Assembly: GCA_024235695.1 (NCBI GenBank)
Contig: JACKLX010000003.1
Location: forward strand, 124,001-188,000
Length of the DNA: 64,000 nt
Reading direction: 5' to 3'
From: Accumulibacter sp.
GTDB taxonomy: Bacteria > Pseudomonadota > Gammaproteobacteria > Burkholderiales > Rhodocyclaceae
Of the stretch, positions 1 through 8,880 are shown one piece after another. The first letter of the stretch is position 1, and each line of letters opens with the position of its first letter. The notes under the pieces are model-generated. The model was not told where the DNA came from and did not search any database. It saw only the letters and a program-made list of their open reading frames with translations. Both the position numbers and the translations under genes were made by a program.

Positions 1-846
1 GAGCTGGATGACTTCCGGCTTGCTGAGCATCTCCTGTATCCAGATCAGGTTGCGGAAGCCTTCGTGGCGAACCGCCTTGACCGCGGCCTCCATTTCGGCG
101 CGAACTTCCGCGGTGTCGGGAGATCCCGCGCAGAGCACGACCTGCGCGTCGGGGTTGATGTAGCGGACCGCGTTCACCAGGTGCAGGATGCCCTTCTGGC
201 GCGTGATCCTGCCGACGAAGAGGACAATCGGCCGCTTCGGGTCGACACCGTACTGCTCGAGGGCGCTGGTGTCGGTGGTCGGATGGTATTGCTCGACCTT
301 GATGCCGTTGTAGATCACCGAGATCTTGTCGGGATCGATGTCGAAGTGCTCGAGGATGTCGGCTTTGGTCCCTTCGGAAACGGCGATCACCCCATCGGCC
401 ATCTGCAGCGAGGTGCGCTCGATCCATGACGACATGTCGTAGCCGCAGCCCAATTGCTCGCGTTTCCATGGCCGCAGGGGTTCCAGCGAGTGCACCGTAT
501 GCACCAGAGGTATGCCGTAGAGATTCTTTGCGAGGATTCCGCCAAGATGGGCGTACCAGGTGTGCACATGCACGACGTCGGCGTCGACCTGATCGCTGAG
601 CGTCTCGAGGTTGGTCTCGAAGGTGTCGAGGGCGCCGCTGAGCTTCTTGTCGACGTGTGCGAAACTGCCTTTGCCGAAGGCGTAGCCCTTGACCCGGACA
701 CCACCGTTGACCGTGTCCTGGTTTCCGAAACAGCGTACTTCGACGTGCATCAGCCGGGCCAGTTCGTCAGCCAGGTACTCGACGTGCACTCCCGCTCCAC
801 CGTACACGTTGGGAGGGTATTCTCGGGTCAGCAGCATTACTTTCAT
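1..846 (-). CDS. glgA: Glycogen synthase, GT4 family (3' end outside window)
   Basis: The minus strand reads 282 open codons from an ATG at 846 to the left edge, so the C-terminus is missing. The product begins with MKVMLLTREYPP followed by GGAGVHVEYLADEL, the N-terminal Rossmann fold with the glycine-rich donor loop typical of the actinobacterial-type GlgA branch of GT4 enzymes. Further on are HVHTWYAHLGG, the H-T-V-H-S-L-E-P-L-R-P-W segment and the C-domain start IVLFVGRITRQKG. This family transfers glucose from an ADP- or other NDP-glucose donor to glycogen, or to maltose-1-phosphate precursors, in the cytoplasm. It is divergent from tsaB with about 205 bp between them. The family call is strong; the exact acceptor is not decided by sequence. 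Confidence 0.88.
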   Translation of the reverse strand, partial: MKVMLLTREYPPNVYGGAGVHVEYLADELARLMHVEVRCFGNQDTVNGGVRVKGYAFGKGSFAHVDKKLSGALDTFETNLETLSDQVDADVVHVHTWYAHLGGILAKNLYGIPLVHTVHSLEPLRPWKREQLGCGYDMSSWIERTSLQMADGVIAVSEGTKADILEHFDIDPDKISVIYNGIKVEQYHPTTDTSALEQYGVDPKRPIVLFVGRITRQKGILHLVNAVRYINPDAQVVLCAGSPDTAEVRAEMEAAVKAVRHEGFRNLIWIQEMLSKPEVIQL

Positions 847-1051
847 TGTGGCACTTTCCATGCTTTGGTTGTCAGAAGGGAGCCATGTCGCCGCCTCCCC
901 GGCGCGTATCGGTTGTCCCTGCCATTGTATCGGCAAAGGCCGCGAGCGGCCAAACCGGCGGCAGCGAACGGCCGGTGTGAGGCGTTCGTCGCAACCGCCG
1001 GCGTCAATGTTGGCGAGGACGTCGGCGAGCAGCCCGGGTAAAATACGGCGC

Positions 1052-1729
1052 ATGAATCTGCTGGCCATCGAGACGTCCACCGAGTCGGGCAGCATCGCCG
1101 TCTGGCGCGACGGCGAGCTGACGCGGCGTTGCTGCCCACCTGGCGTTGCCCATTCCGAAACGCTGCTGCCGCTGATCCGGACGACCATGCGCGACGTCGG
1201 CCTCGCCCTTGCCGAGCTGCACGCCGTCGCCTTTGCCGCCGGACCGGGGTCCTTCACCGGTCTGCGCGTCGCCTGCGGTGTCGCCCAGGGCCTGGCTGTC
1301 GCCCACCAGCTGCCGGTCATCGCGGTCGGTACGCTCGACGCGATGGCGCTGGCCAGCGCCGGCGAGCGGGTGATCGTGGCGCTCGATGCACGCATGGGCG
1401 AGGTCTATTTCGGCTTCTTCGAGCGATCGTTGCCGCTGGCGCCGGTGGCCGTCTGTCGACCGTCGGAACTGCCGATCCCGGCGTCGTCTGGCTGGCTGGC
1501 CTGTGGTAACGGACTGGCGGCCTACCCGCTACTGCGCCAGCGGCTGGCGGACTGCGTGCGGTCGTGGCAGCCCGAGCTGATGCCCGATGCCGGCACCGTC
1601 GCCAGGCTTGCGGCGACCAGCCTGGCGCGCGGTGAAACCGTCGATGCGGCCGACGCGGCGCCGCTCTATGTCCGCAACAAGGTGGCGCTGACCGTTGTCG
1701 AGCGTCTGGCGACCGGCGGCAAGGCGTGA
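1052..1729 (+). CDS. tsaB: tRNA t6A37 threonylcarbamoyltransferase subunit TsaB
   Basis: A 225-residue protein of the ASKHA-fold TsaB family, the scaffold partner of TsaD and TsaE that places threonylcarbamoyl on A37 of ANN-decoding tRNAs. The start MNLLAIETSTESGSIAV and the motif AAGPGSFTGLRVA near residues 63-75 are diagnostic. The reading frame stays open upstream, but only the ATG at 1052 begins the conserved N-terminus, and length then fits the family. The stop codon overlaps the GTG start of rimI, so the two are probably translationally coupled. The tsaB-rimI pairing is common in proteobacteria. Confidence 0.95.
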   Translation: MNLLAIETSTESGSIAVWRDGELTRRCCPPGVAHSETLLPLIRTTMRDVGLALAELHAVAFAAGPGSFTGLRVACGVAQGLAVAHQLPVIAVGTLDAMALASAGERVIVALDARMGEVYFGFFERSLPLAPVAVCRPSELPIPASSGWLACGNGLAAYPLLRQRLADCVRSWQPELMPDAGTVARLAATSLARGETVDAADAAPLYVRNKVALTVVERLATGGKA

Positions 1730-2202
1730 GCGCCGTGCTGTCAGCGCAGGTCGAGATGATGCCGATGGGTCATGGCGACGTCGACGAGATGCTGGCGGTC
1801 GAACGCGCTGTCTATCCCTTCCCGTGGACGCGCGGCAATTTCCTCGACTCGATCGCCTCCGGGTACAGTAGCTGGGGCTGCCGGGTCGCCGGCGAACTGG
1901 TCGGCTACTACGTGCTGATGCTGGCGCTGGACGAAGCGCACCTGCTCAATCTGAGCGTCACGGAGAAGCGTCAGGGAATGGGTTTCGGCGCTGGCCTGTT
2001 GCGCCACGCAATGCGCTCGGCTCGTCGCGGGGGGGCGATGATGATGTTGCTCGAGGTGCGTCCGTCGAACGACAAGGCACGGGCGCTGTACCGGCATTTC
2101 GGTTTCGAACAGATCGGCGTGCGGCGCGCCTATTACGCGGCCGACGCCGGTCGTGAGGATGCGCTGGTGCTGCAGCACCCGCTTGCCGAGGTTTCGGCAT
2201 GA
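1726..2202 (+). CDS. rimI: Ribosomal-protein/alanine N-acetyltransferase RimI
   Basis: A 158-residue GNAT acetyltransferase that uses acetyl-CoA to acetylate the N-terminal amine of ribosomal protein S18 and some other proteins. The GNAT core shows the N-terminal VERAVYPFPW segment, the acetyl-CoA strand with LLNLSVTEKRQGMGFG, and the typical RimI C-terminal stretch LLEVRPSNDKARALYRHFGF. The start is a GTG at 1726 that overlaps the tsaB stop (GTGA). The 3' end overlaps the udg start (ATGA). This makes a tight tsaB-rimI-udg operon. Confidence 0.93.
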   Translation: MSAVLSAQVEMMPMGHGDVDEMLAVERAVYPFPWTRGNFLDSIASGYSSWGCRVAGELVGYYVLMLALDEAHLLNLSVTEKRQGMGFGAGLLRHAMRSARRGGAMMMLLEVRPSNDKARALYRHFGFEQIGVRRAYYAADAGREDALVLQHPLAEVSA

Positions 2203-2999
2203 GCGTTGGCAGTCGTCGGCGCGCCGCGCTGACGCGCGCGGAATTGCTGCGCGAGATGGGTCTGGCGCGGCCGTGGCGATTGCGCGAGAAGCGACCGGCG
2301 GCCGGCACTGTGCTCACGCCGAGCGCCGACGAAGTGGTCGAATGTCACCGGCCGGCAGGCCTTGATCCGCCGCCAGCCGCCGACCGCAGGGCAGAGATCG
2401 CCGCGCTGGACTGGCCGCAGTTGCGGCAAAGCGTCGCCGACTGTCGGGCCTGCGGCCTCTGCCGGGAGCGGCGGCAGGCGGTGCTTGGCGTCGGTGACGT
2501 CAACGCCGACTGGCTGTTCATTGGCGAGGGTCCGGGGGCCGAGGAGGACGCGCGTGGCGAGCCCTTCGTTGGCCCGGCCGGCAAGCTGCTCGATGCGATG
2601 CTCGCGGCGATTGATTTGCGACGCGGCGACGATGTCTACATCGCCAACGCCGTCAAGTGTCGCCCGCCCGGCAACCGCACGCCGGAGGCCGCCGAGATGG
2701 CCGCTTGCGCGCCCTATCTGAACCGCCAGATCGCGCTGATCCAGCCGCGGCTGATCGTTCTGCTGGGCCGCGCCGCGGCGAACTCGGTGCTCGGCGAGGT
2801 CGGTTCGCTGGCGAGTCTGCGCGGCCGCTCGCTGACGTATCGCGGAGCGCTGCCCGGCGGACCCGAAATCCCGGTGGTGGTCACCTACCATCCCGCCTAC
2901 TTGTTGCGTACCATGCTCGACAAGGCCAGGGCCTGGGAAGACCTGTGCCGAGCGCGGGCGCTGTGGCGTGCTGTGCGGGCGGCGCCGCCGCCTGGCTGA
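2199..2999 (+). CDS. Uracil-DNA glycosylase, family 4 (Fe-S type)
   Basis: A 266-residue protein that removes uracil from DNA at the first step of base excision repair. The catalytic domain starts near residue 70 with a cysteine pair (CRACGLC), consistent with the 4Fe-4S cluster of family 4 enzymes. It continues with [17 protein letters not shown] (active-site motif) and HPAYLLR (DNA-intercalation motif). The first 70 or so residues are a proline/arginine-rich extension without recognised domain, as often seen in betaproteobacterial homologues. The ATG at 2199 overlaps the rimI stop. Family 4 is sometimes annotated as phage SPO1 DNA-polymerase-related protein. Confidence 0.92.
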   Translation: MSVGSRRRAALTRAELLREMGLARPWRLREKRPAAGTVLTPSADEVVECHRPAGLDPPPAADRRAEIAALDWPQLRQSVADCRACGLCRERRQAVLGVGDVNADWLFIGEGPGAEEDARGEPFVGPAGKLLDAMLAAIDLRRGDDVYIANAVKCRPPGNRTPEAAEMAACAPYLNRQIALIQPRLIVLLGRAAANSVLGEVGSLASLRGRSLTYRGALPGGPEIPVVVTYHPAYLLRTMLDKARAWEDLCRARALWRAVRAAPPPG

Positions 3000-3115
3000 G
3001 TGCCTTGCCTGATCGCGACAGCTTGGCCTGGGTCGTCGGGCAGGTCGTGCTCTCGGGGCGCCGGGCGGCCAGCCCGTCTATCGCCGAAACAGCAGAGGAA
3101 GATGAGGACAAGATC

Positions 3116-3751
3116 GTGCGCATACGTTTGCTGACCATTATCGTGCTGCTTGCCGGCCTGCTCGCCGGCTGCGGCTACAACACTTTTCAGAGCGGTGACG
3201 AGGCGGTCAAGTCGGCATGGTCGGAGGTGCTCAACCAGTACCAGCGGCGCGCCGACCTGGTCCCCAACCTGGTCGCCACGGTCCAGGGCTACGCCAGTCA
3301 CGAAAAGGAGGTGTTGACCCAGGTGACGCAGGCGCGCGCGCAGGTTGGCAGCATTCAGCCAACGCCGGAACTGGTCAACGATCCCGCCGCCTTTGCCCGC
3401 TTTCAGCAGGCGCAGGCGGGTCTGTCGAGCGCGCTGTCGCGCTTGCTGGTAGTCGTCGAGAGGTACCCGCAACTGAAGGCAGACGCCGCTTTCCGCGACT
3501 TGCAGGCACAACTCGAGGGTACCGAGAACCGCATCGCCGTGGCGCGCAACCGCTACATCAAGGCGGTTGAGGCCTACAACGTCTCGGTGCGCAGTTTTCC
3601 GAACAATCTCACGGCGATGATCTTCGGTTACGGCGTCAAGCCCAATTTCAGCGTCGATGCCGAGCGCGAGCGGGCGATCACGGCGCCGCCGACGGTCGAC
3701 TTCTCGGCGCCTGCCGCGGCCGGCAAGGCTGCGCCGGCAGCCGCCAACTAG
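3116..3751 (+). CDS. LemA family lipoprotein-like membrane protein
   Basis: A 211-residue LemA protein starting at a GTG at 3116, chosen because it directly precedes the hydrophobic leader. The leader [19 protein letters not shown] ends in a lipobox-like LAGC, so an N-terminal lipid anchor is likely. The body shows the LemA helical-bundle signature: [19 protein letters not shown], then [10 protein letters not shown], the [20 protein letters not shown] stretch and [12 protein letters not shown]. LemA proteins have no settled biochemical role but are usually encoded with TPM-domain proteins, as here: the next start lies 2 bp after this stop. The C-terminus is Ala/Pro-rich. Confidence 0.93.
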   Translation: MRIRLLTIIVLLAGLLAGCGYNTFQSGDEAVKSAWSEVLNQYQRRADLVPNLVATVQGYASHEKEVLTQVTQARAQVGSIQPTPELVNDPAAFARFQQAQAGLSSALSRLLVVVERYPQLKADAAFRDLQAQLEGTENRIAVARNRYIKAVEAYNVSVRSFPNNLTAMIFGYGVKPNFSVDAERERAITAPPTVDFSAPAAAGKAAPAAAN

Positions 3752-3753
3752 CC

Positions 3754-4635
3754 GTGTCGAGGCTCTATGGCCGATCGCTGCCGTGGCTGCTGGGCGTATG
3801 GCTGCTGCTCGCTACCGCCTTGGCCGATGGCGCCGAGACACAGCCGATTCCGCCGCTGCGCGCTCGGGTTACCGACCTCACCGGCACGCTCGCCGCCGGG
3901 CAGCAGGCGAAACTGGACGCCAGGCTGGCCGCCTTCGAGCGCGCGAAGGGCGCGCAGATCGCGGTGCTGATCGTCGCCACGGTGCAACCCGAGACCATCG
4001 AGCAATACGCGCTGCGCGTCGTCGAGGCGTGGCAGCTGGGTCGGCAGGGCATCGACGACGGCGCCTTGTTGCTGGTCGCCAGGGACGACCGCAAGCTGCG
4101 CATCGAGGTCGGCTACGGCCTCGAAGGCGTGCTCAACGACGCGACCGCAAAGCGCATCGTCAGCGAAACGATCAGCCCCCGTTTTCGGCAGGGTGACTTC
4201 GCTGGCGGTATCGACGCCGGCGTCGATGCACTGCTCAAGGTGGTCGGTGGCGAACCGCTGCCGCCACCGGCCGCGGCGCCGAGTCAGCGCGCCGATCGTG
4301 GCGATAGTCCCTTCGAGACGCTGCTGATGGTCGGCTTCATGATCGTTTTCGTGATCGGCCGCATGCTGCGGGCGATCTTCGGAAGCCTGCTGGCGGCCAT
4401 CATCGTCGCTGTCGCCGCCGGCGTCTTGGCCGCGCTGCTGCTCTCGTCGCTGCTGGCGGCGGTGATCATCGGCGTGCTTGCGTTCTTCGCCTCGCTGTTG
4501 ATCGGCGCCCTGGGTTCCGGCGTCAGGACTGCCGGCGGTGGCCCCTGGCGCGGTGGTGGCGGTGGTGGCCGATCCGGCGGCTTTTCCGGGGGTGGCGGCC
4601 GCTTTGGCGGCGGCGGCGCTTCGGGAGGCTGGTGA
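3754..4635 (+). CDS. TPM-domain (YgcG-type) membrane protein
   Basis: A 293-residue protein with a GTG start 2 bp after lemA. Residues 1-27 form a signal peptide (cleavage likely near ALADGAE). Residues about 33-165 are a TPM domain, with VTDLTGTLAAGQQAKL and the G-Y-G-L-E-G-V-L-N-D segment. Two closely spaced hydrophobic segments follow around residues 185-245. The tail is very glycine-rich (repeats of GGGG, SGGFSGGGG) ending in ASGGW. This architecture is typical of YgcG/TPM_phosphatase proteins encoded beside LemA; TPM domains have been linked to phosphatase or photosystem-repair roles, but bacterial function is unclear. The stop overlaps the next gene. Confidence 0.9.
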   Translation: MSRLYGRSLPWLLGVWLLLATALADGAETQPIPPLRARVTDLTGTLAAGQQAKLDARLAAFERAKGAQIAVLIVATVQPETIEQYALRVVEAWQLGRQGIDDGALLLVARDDRKLRIEVGYGLEGVLNDATAKRIVSETISPRFRQGDFAGGIDAGVDALLKVVGGEPLPPPAAAPSQRADRGDSPFETLLMVGFMIVFVIGRMLRAIFGSLLAAIIVAVAAGVLAALLLSSLLAAVIIGVLAFFASLLIGALGSGVRTAGGGPWRGGGGGGRSGGFSGGGGRFGGGGASGGW

Positions 4636-5132
4636 TGCGATTGACGCGACTGCTGCGCCACCTGCTGCTGCCTGACTGGTGGTTGCTGCGGCCTTTTTCG
4701 CGGCGCCTCCTGCAACGCATCGAAGAGGCCGTCGTCGCCTCCGAAGCGACGCATCTCGGCGAGTTGCGGCTGGTCGTCGAAGGCAACCTGCCGCTGGCCA
4801 GCGTGTGGCGCGATCAGACGCCACGGATGCGTGCGATCGAGTTGTTTGCCCAGTTGGGCGTCTGGGACACCGAATGCAACAGCGGCGTGCTGATCTACCT
4901 GCAACTGATCGACCGGCGCGTCGAGATCGTCGCCGACCGGGGAATTCACGCTTGCCTCGGTCAGCCGTTCTGGGACGCCGTCTGCCGCCAGATGGAGGGC
5001 GCTTTTCAAAGCGGCGATTTCGAGAACGGCACGCTGCGCGCGCTGGAAACGATCAGCACAGCGCTGCGCGATCACTTCCCGGCGTTGTCTGCGAACCCGG
5101 ATGAGTTGCCGAACGCGCCGCTGCTGCTCTAG
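4632..5132 (+). CDS. Second TPM-domain protein, cytoplasmic or membrane-associated
   Basis: A 166-residue TPM-domain protein without a clear signal peptide. It starts at a GTG at 4632 immediately followed by ATG at 4635; either could be used, and both lie in the overlap with the previous gene. Recognisable TPM features are the HLGELRLVVEGNLP strand, the RAIELFAQLGVWDTE segment, then GVLIYLQLIDRRVEIVADRG and FENGTLRALETI. LemA plus one secreted TPM protein plus one short TPM protein is a recurrent operon, and together they probably act at the cell envelope. The gene ends one base before the convergent AsnC-type gene, so no terminator fits between them. Confidence 0.88.
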   Translation: MMRLTRLLRHLLLPDWWLLRPFSRRLLQRIEEAVVASEATHLGELRLVVEGNLPLASVWRDQTPRMRAIELFAQLGVWDTECNSGVLIYLQLIDRRVEIVADRGIHACLGQPFWDAVCRQMEGAFQSGDFENGTLRALETISTALRDHFPALSANPDELPNAPLLL

Positions 5133-5133
5133 G

Positions 5134-5658
5134 CTAATTCTCGGCGTAGCGGACGCGCTGGCGCGGCCTGCTCGGTTGCGTCAGGTGACCCAGGGGCATG
5201 ACATGCGTCTGCTTGACGGTTTGCAGGGCAATGCTGGTCTTGATGCGGGCGACGCCCGGCAGGCACAACATGCGCTTCATCATCAGCTCGGAGAACGCCG
5301 CCAGGTCCGGCGCGACGATGCGCAGCATGTAATCGGCGTCGCCGCTGACCGAGAAGCAGTCGAGCACCTCGGGCATCGCCGCGACGGCGCTTTCGAAGGT
5401 TTCGCTGGCAGTGTCGCCATGACTTTCGAGGATGACCTGGGCGAATGCGGTGACCCCCAGGCCGAGCGCCGAGGGCGCGAGCAGGGCGACGTAGCCGGCG
5501 ATGATGCCGTCCTCTTCGAGACGCTGGATGCGCCGGCTGATCTGCGACGCGGAGAGCTTGATCTGCTCGCCAAGGGTCGCGTTGGTGGCATTCCCCTTGC
5601 GCTGCAATGCGTCGAGAAGTGCAAGATCGTAGCGGTCAATGGTGATTTTGGACATCAT
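5134..5658 (-). CDS. Lrp/AsnC family transcriptional regulator
   Basis: A 174-residue regulator with an N-terminal winged helix-turn-helix at about residues 8-60 (DLALLDALQRKGN, then LSASQISRRIQRLEEDGII) and a C-terminal RAM/Lrp ligand-binding domain at about 70-155 (CFSVSGDADYMLRIVAPDL). Such proteins form octamers and respond to amino acids. It is divergent from the phenylpyruvate/indolepyruvate decarboxylase gene, so the two share a 134-bp control region. An aromatic amino acid or 2-keto acid effector is a reasonable inference. Two ATGs in tandem (5658, 5655) are possible starts. The last 20 residues are basic and extend beyond the usual family length. Confidence 0.93.
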   Translation of the reverse strand: MMSKITIDRYDLALLDALQRKGNATNATLGEQIKLSASQISRRIQRLEEDGIIAGYVALLAPSALGLGVTAFAQVILESHGDTASETFESAVAAMPEVLDCFSVSGDADYMLRIVAPDLAAFSELMMKRMLCLPGVARIKTSIALQTVKQTHVMPLGHLTQPSRPRQRVRYAEN

Positions 5659-5686
5659 TTACCCAATTTGCGCATGAAGTGTGCGG

Positions 5687-5715
5687 ATTATAGGCGTTTG
5701 CGTCGGCGTTTCCAA
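5687..5715 (-). promoter_or_regulatory. Sigma-70-type promoter for the AsnC-family gene
   Basis: On the minus strand a TTGGAA hexamer (5715-5710) is followed, after exactly 17 bp, by a perfect TATAAT (5692-5687). It lies 29 bp upstream of the regulator's start codon and reads towards it. It also lies within the leader of the divergent decarboxylase gene, so regulator binding here could control both directions. Confidence 0.7.
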
Positions 5716-5792
5716 TACCTGGCACGGCTCGTCCCGGCGGCGTGCCGTTGCTGTCATCATCAATCCTGTTCACGACGACGAAGGAGCCGCCG

Positions 5793-7415
5793 ATGAAACT
5801 CACCGAATCGCTGCTGCAGGCGCTGAAAGCGCACGGCGCCAGGCAGATCTTCGGCATTCCCGGCGACTTTGCGCTGCCCTTTTTCAAGATCATCGAGGAA
5901 TCGGCGATCCTGCCCCTTTATACGCTGTCGCACGAGCCCGCGGTCGGGTTTGCCGCAGACGCCGCGGCGCGGATGGTCGGCGGGCTGGGTGTTGCGGCGG
6001 TGACCTACGGTGCCGGTGCGCTGAACATGATCAACCCGGTGGCCGCGGCCTATGCCGAGAAATCGCCGCTGGTGGTGCTCTCCGGCGGGCCGGGCAAGAA
6101 CGAAGCGAAGGCCGGCCTGTTGTTGCACCATCAGGCCAAGACGCTGGACTCGCAGTTCCAGATTTTCCGGGAGATCACCTGCGATCAGGTACGGCTCGAC
6201 GACGCCGATCGCGCCCCGGCCGACATCGCCCGCGTCCTCGGCAACTGCCAACGCCATTCGCGGCCGGTATACATCGAGTTGCCGCGCGACATGGTCGGCG
6301 AGCCCTGTCAGGCGGTGCTGCCACTGCCGGCGCCGGCGGTCGATCAGGACGCGCTCGACGCCTGCGTGGACGAGATCCGCGCCCGCCTGGCGCGGGCCAG
6401 CCGGCCGGTGCTGATGGTCGGCGTCGAGGTCCGCCGCTTCGGGCTTGAAGCGCGGGTTGCCGAACTGTCGCGGCGCCTTGGTCTGCCGGTGGTCACCAGC
6501 TTCATGGGACGCGGTTTGCTGGCCGACGCCGATGCGCCGCTGTTTGGCACCTACATGGGCGTCGCCGGCCTTCCCGAAGTGACCGAAATGGTCGAGAACT
6601 CGGATGGTCTGCTCCTCCTCGGGGTGATCATCTGCGATACCAATTTTGGCGTTTCGGCGAGCAAGATCGACCTGCGCAAGACCATTCAGGCGTTCGATGG
6701 CCAGGTGACCATGGCTTACCACACCTACCCGCAGATCCCGCTGACGGCACTGGTCGATCGTTTCCTGGATCGGATTCCCGCCGGTGGCAGTGCTTGCGCG
6801 ATGGCGCCGCGCCGTTTCCCGCGTGGCATGATCGCCGACCAGGCGGCGCTGACACCGTCCGACATCGCCGCCGCGGTCAACGACCTGATGGCCGAGCACG
6901 GCAAGTTGCCGATCGCTTCGGACATCGGCGACTGCCTGTTTACCGCCATGGATATCGAGCACACCGCGCTCGTTGCCCCCGGCTATTACGCGACGATGGG
7001 CTTCGGCGTGCCGGCCGGCCTCGGCCTGCAGGCGTCGACCGGACAGCGGCCGCTGATTCTGGTCGGTGACGGGGCTTTCCAGATGACCGGCTGGGAACTC
7101 GGCAACTGCCAGCGCTACGGCTGGGATCCGATCGTCCTGCTGTTCAACAACGCCAGTTGGGAAATGCTGCGCACCTTCCAGCCCGAGTCGTCGTTCAACG
7201 ACCTCGGCCACTGGGGCTTCGCGGAGATGGCCAGCGGACTGGGTGGCGACGGGCGGCGGGCAGGTACACGCGCCGAACTCAAGGCCGCACTCGATCACGC
7301 GGTCGTGACGCGCGGCCGCTTTCAGCTGATCGAGATGACGATTCCGCGCGGCGTCCTGTCGGCGACCCTGGCGCGTTTCGTGGCGGGCGTCAAACAACTC
7401 AATGCCGCAAGGTAG
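5793..7415 (+). CDS. Phenylpyruvate/indolepyruvate decarboxylase (ThDP enzyme)
   Basis: A 540-residue thiamine-diphosphate decarboxylase. The start ATG at 5793 follows a good AAGGAG site; the frame is open further upstream but lacks family sequence. The N-domain has FGIPGDFALPFF and the catalytic glutamate context LSHEPAVGFAADAAARM. The C-domain ThDP/Mg motif runs from GDGAFQMTGWELGN to LLFNNASWEML. The closest family is PpdC/IpdC, which decarboxylates phenylpyruvate or indole-3-pyruvate to the aldehyde (Ehrlich-type aromatic amino acid breakdown, or auxin synthesis in some bacteria). Oxaloacetate-free ketoacid decarboxylation is expected in the cytoplasm. The divergent AsnC-type regulator supports a role in aromatic amino acid turnover. 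Confidence 0.88.
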   Translation: MKLTESLLQALKAHGARQIFGIPGDFALPFFKIIEESAILPLYTLSHEPAVGFAADAAARMVGGLGVAAVTYGAGALNMINPVAAAYAEKSPLVVLSGGPGKNEAKAGLLLHHQAKTLDSQFQIFREITCDQVRLDDADRAPADIARVLGNCQRHSRPVYIELPRDMVGEPCQAVLPLPAPAVDQDALDACVDEIRARLARASRPVLMVGVEVRRFGLEARVAELSRRLGLPVVTSFMGRGLLADADAPLFGTYMGVAGLPEVTEMVENSDGLLLLGVIICDTNFGVSASKIDLRKTIQAFDGQVTMAYHTYPQIPLTALVDRFLDRIPAGGSACAMAPRRFPRGMIADQAALTPSDIAAAVNDLMAEHGKLPIASDIGDCLFTAMDIEHTALVAPGYYATMGFGVPAGLGLQASTGQRPLILVGDGAFQMTGWELGNCQRYGWDPIVLLFNNASWEMLRTFQPESSFNDLGHWGFAEMASGLGGDGRRAGTRAELKAALDHAVVTRGRFQLIEMTIPRGVLSATLARFVAGVKQLNAAR

Positions 7416-7435
7416 GCGGGCGCTGATGGCGGTGC

Positions 7436-8698
7436 TCAGTGCTTGCCATCGTCGAGGTGCGAGACGTCGTCGTGACGCCGCTGGTTGGCCTCGTGTCGAC
7501 GTTTGACGAGGAACATGGCGCCGCTGAGGAACAGGCCGAACAGCGTGATTACCAGGTAGATCGACATCTCCGAGCGGATCATCAGGAAGTAGATGCCGGT
7601 CATCGCCAGGATCGACAGGTTCTCGTTGAAGTTCTGCACCGCGATCGAGTGGCCGGCACCCATCAGGATATGGCCGCGGTGTTGTAACAGGGCGTTCATC
7701 GGCACCACGAAGAAGCCGGACAGGGCGCCGATCAGCACCAGCAGCGGCACCGCCAGCCACATCTGCTGGACGAAGTTCATGACCAGAACGATGATCCCCA
7801 TGGCGATGCCGAGTGGAATGACCCGAACGGCCTTGCGCAGGGTGATCATCCGCGCGGCGCCGACTGCGCCCAGCGCGACGCCGACGGCGACCACGCCCTG
7901 CAGCATGCTCGACTTGGAGAGGTCGAGGTGCAGCGCACTCTCGGCCCACTTGATGACGATGAACTGCAGCGTCGCGCCCGCGCCCCAGAACAGCGTGGTC
8001 ACCGCCAGTGAGATCTGGCCGAGGCGGTCACGCCAGAGCAGCAACAGGCAATGATTGAACTCGCGCAGCAGATACCAGGGGTTCCTGTGCAGCACCCGGT
8101 GGTCGACGCCGGTGTCCGGGATGTAGAGGTTGAACAGCGCGGCGAGCAGGTAGAAGGCGGCGACGAAACAGATCGCCATCTCGCCGACGGTATCGACGCC
8201 GGTGGTGATCACCGGAAAATCGAAACTCAGCAGCGATTCGGCGACGTCCGGCCGGATCAGCAAGCCGCCGACGACGACGCCGAGGATGATCGCGCCGACC
8301 GTCAATCCCTCGATCCAGCCGTTGGCGACGACCAGCAGGCGGTGCGGCAGGTATTCGGTCAGAATGCCGTACTTGGCCGGCGAGTAGGCTGCTGCACCGA
8401 GACCGACCACGGCATAGGCGAGCAGAGGATGGACGTCCCAGTACATCATGGCGCAACCGAGGATCTTGATCGCGTTGCTGATGAACATCACCCGCCACTT
8501 GGGCATCGAGTCGGCAAAGGCGCCGACGAACGCCGCGAGAACGACGTAGGAGACGGTGAAGAAGGTCTTCAGTAGCGGCTCGTATTCGCTCGGCGCCTGC
8601 ATCTCGCGCAGGATGGAGATGGCAACGATGAGCAGGACATTGTCGGCCATCGCGGAAAAAAACTGCGCGGCCATGATGATGTAGAAGCCAAAAGGCAT
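7436..8698 (-). CDS. lplT: Lysophospholipid transporter LplT (MFS)
   Basis: A 420-residue major facilitator protein with about 12 hydrophobic segments. The ATG at 8698 begins MPFGFYIIMAAQFFSAMADNV, the conserved LplT N-terminus with the Q-F-x-S-A-x-x-D-N motif in the first helix. Other matches are the GLGAAAYSPAKYGILTEYLP loop and HRVLHRNPWYLLREFNH. LplT flips lysophospholipids across the inner membrane for re-acylation. In enterobacteria it pairs with the acyltransferase aas; no such partner lies here. The frame remains open far upstream, but that part reads as antisense of the LysR gene. It is convergent with the decarboxylase. Confidence 0.9.
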   Translation of the reverse strand: MPFGFYIIMAAQFFSAMADNVLLIVAISILREMQAPSEYEPLLKTFFTVSYVVLAAFVGAFADSMPKWRVMFISNAIKILGCAMMYWDVHPLLAYAVVGLGAAAYSPAKYGILTEYLPHRLLVVANGWIEGLTVGAIILGVVVGGLLIRPDVAESLLSFDFPVITTGVDTVGEMAICFVAAFYLLAALFNLYIPDTGVDHRVLHRNPWYLLREFNHCLLLLWRDRLGQISLAVTTLFWGAGATLQFIVIKWAESALHLDLSKSSMLQGVVAVGVALGAVGAARMITLRKAVRVIPLGIAMGIIVLVMNFVQQMWLAVPLLVLIGALSGFFVVPMNALLQHRGHILMGAGHSIAVQNFNENLSILAMTGIYFLMIRSEMSIYLVITLFGLFLSGAMFLVKRRHEANQRRHDDVSHLDDGKH

Positions 8699-8853
8699 GG
8701 AGTGTTCTGGATGGGGGGTAGGTCTCGAGATGCTGGGCTTATACCATGAAAGGTCGCAACTTGTTAGCGCGGCCGCTGGCTGTACCGGTAGCACGAGGGC
8801 GCCGCCCGGCTGCTCTCTGTCCGGCGGGTCGCTTTTGTGTTTGAATACGGCAA

Positions 8854-8880
8854 ATAAGTCGAAACAGGGAGATGACTTAT
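8854..8880 (+). promoter_or_regulatory. Inverted repeat enclosing the Shine-Dalgarno of the LysR gene
   Basis: ATAAGTC (8854-8860) and GACTTAT (8874-8880) are perfect inverted repeats separated by 13 bases that contain the GGGAG ribosome-binding site. The right arm includes the first two bases of the start codon. As DNA it could be an operator; as RNA it would put the start codon in a stem and the ribosome-binding site in the loop. Either would fit autoregulation, which is common for LysR genes. Confidence 0.45.

Noticed and set aside
2657-3115. An upstream extension of the lemA frame over the udg gene
   Set aside because: It is out of frame with udg and ends where the lipoprotein-like leader begins; the family starts at the GTG at 3116.
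5760-7949. A 729-codon minus-strand frame opposite the decarboxylase and lplT end
   Set aside because: It crosses two real genes, and the part over the decarboxylase has no recognisable domain.
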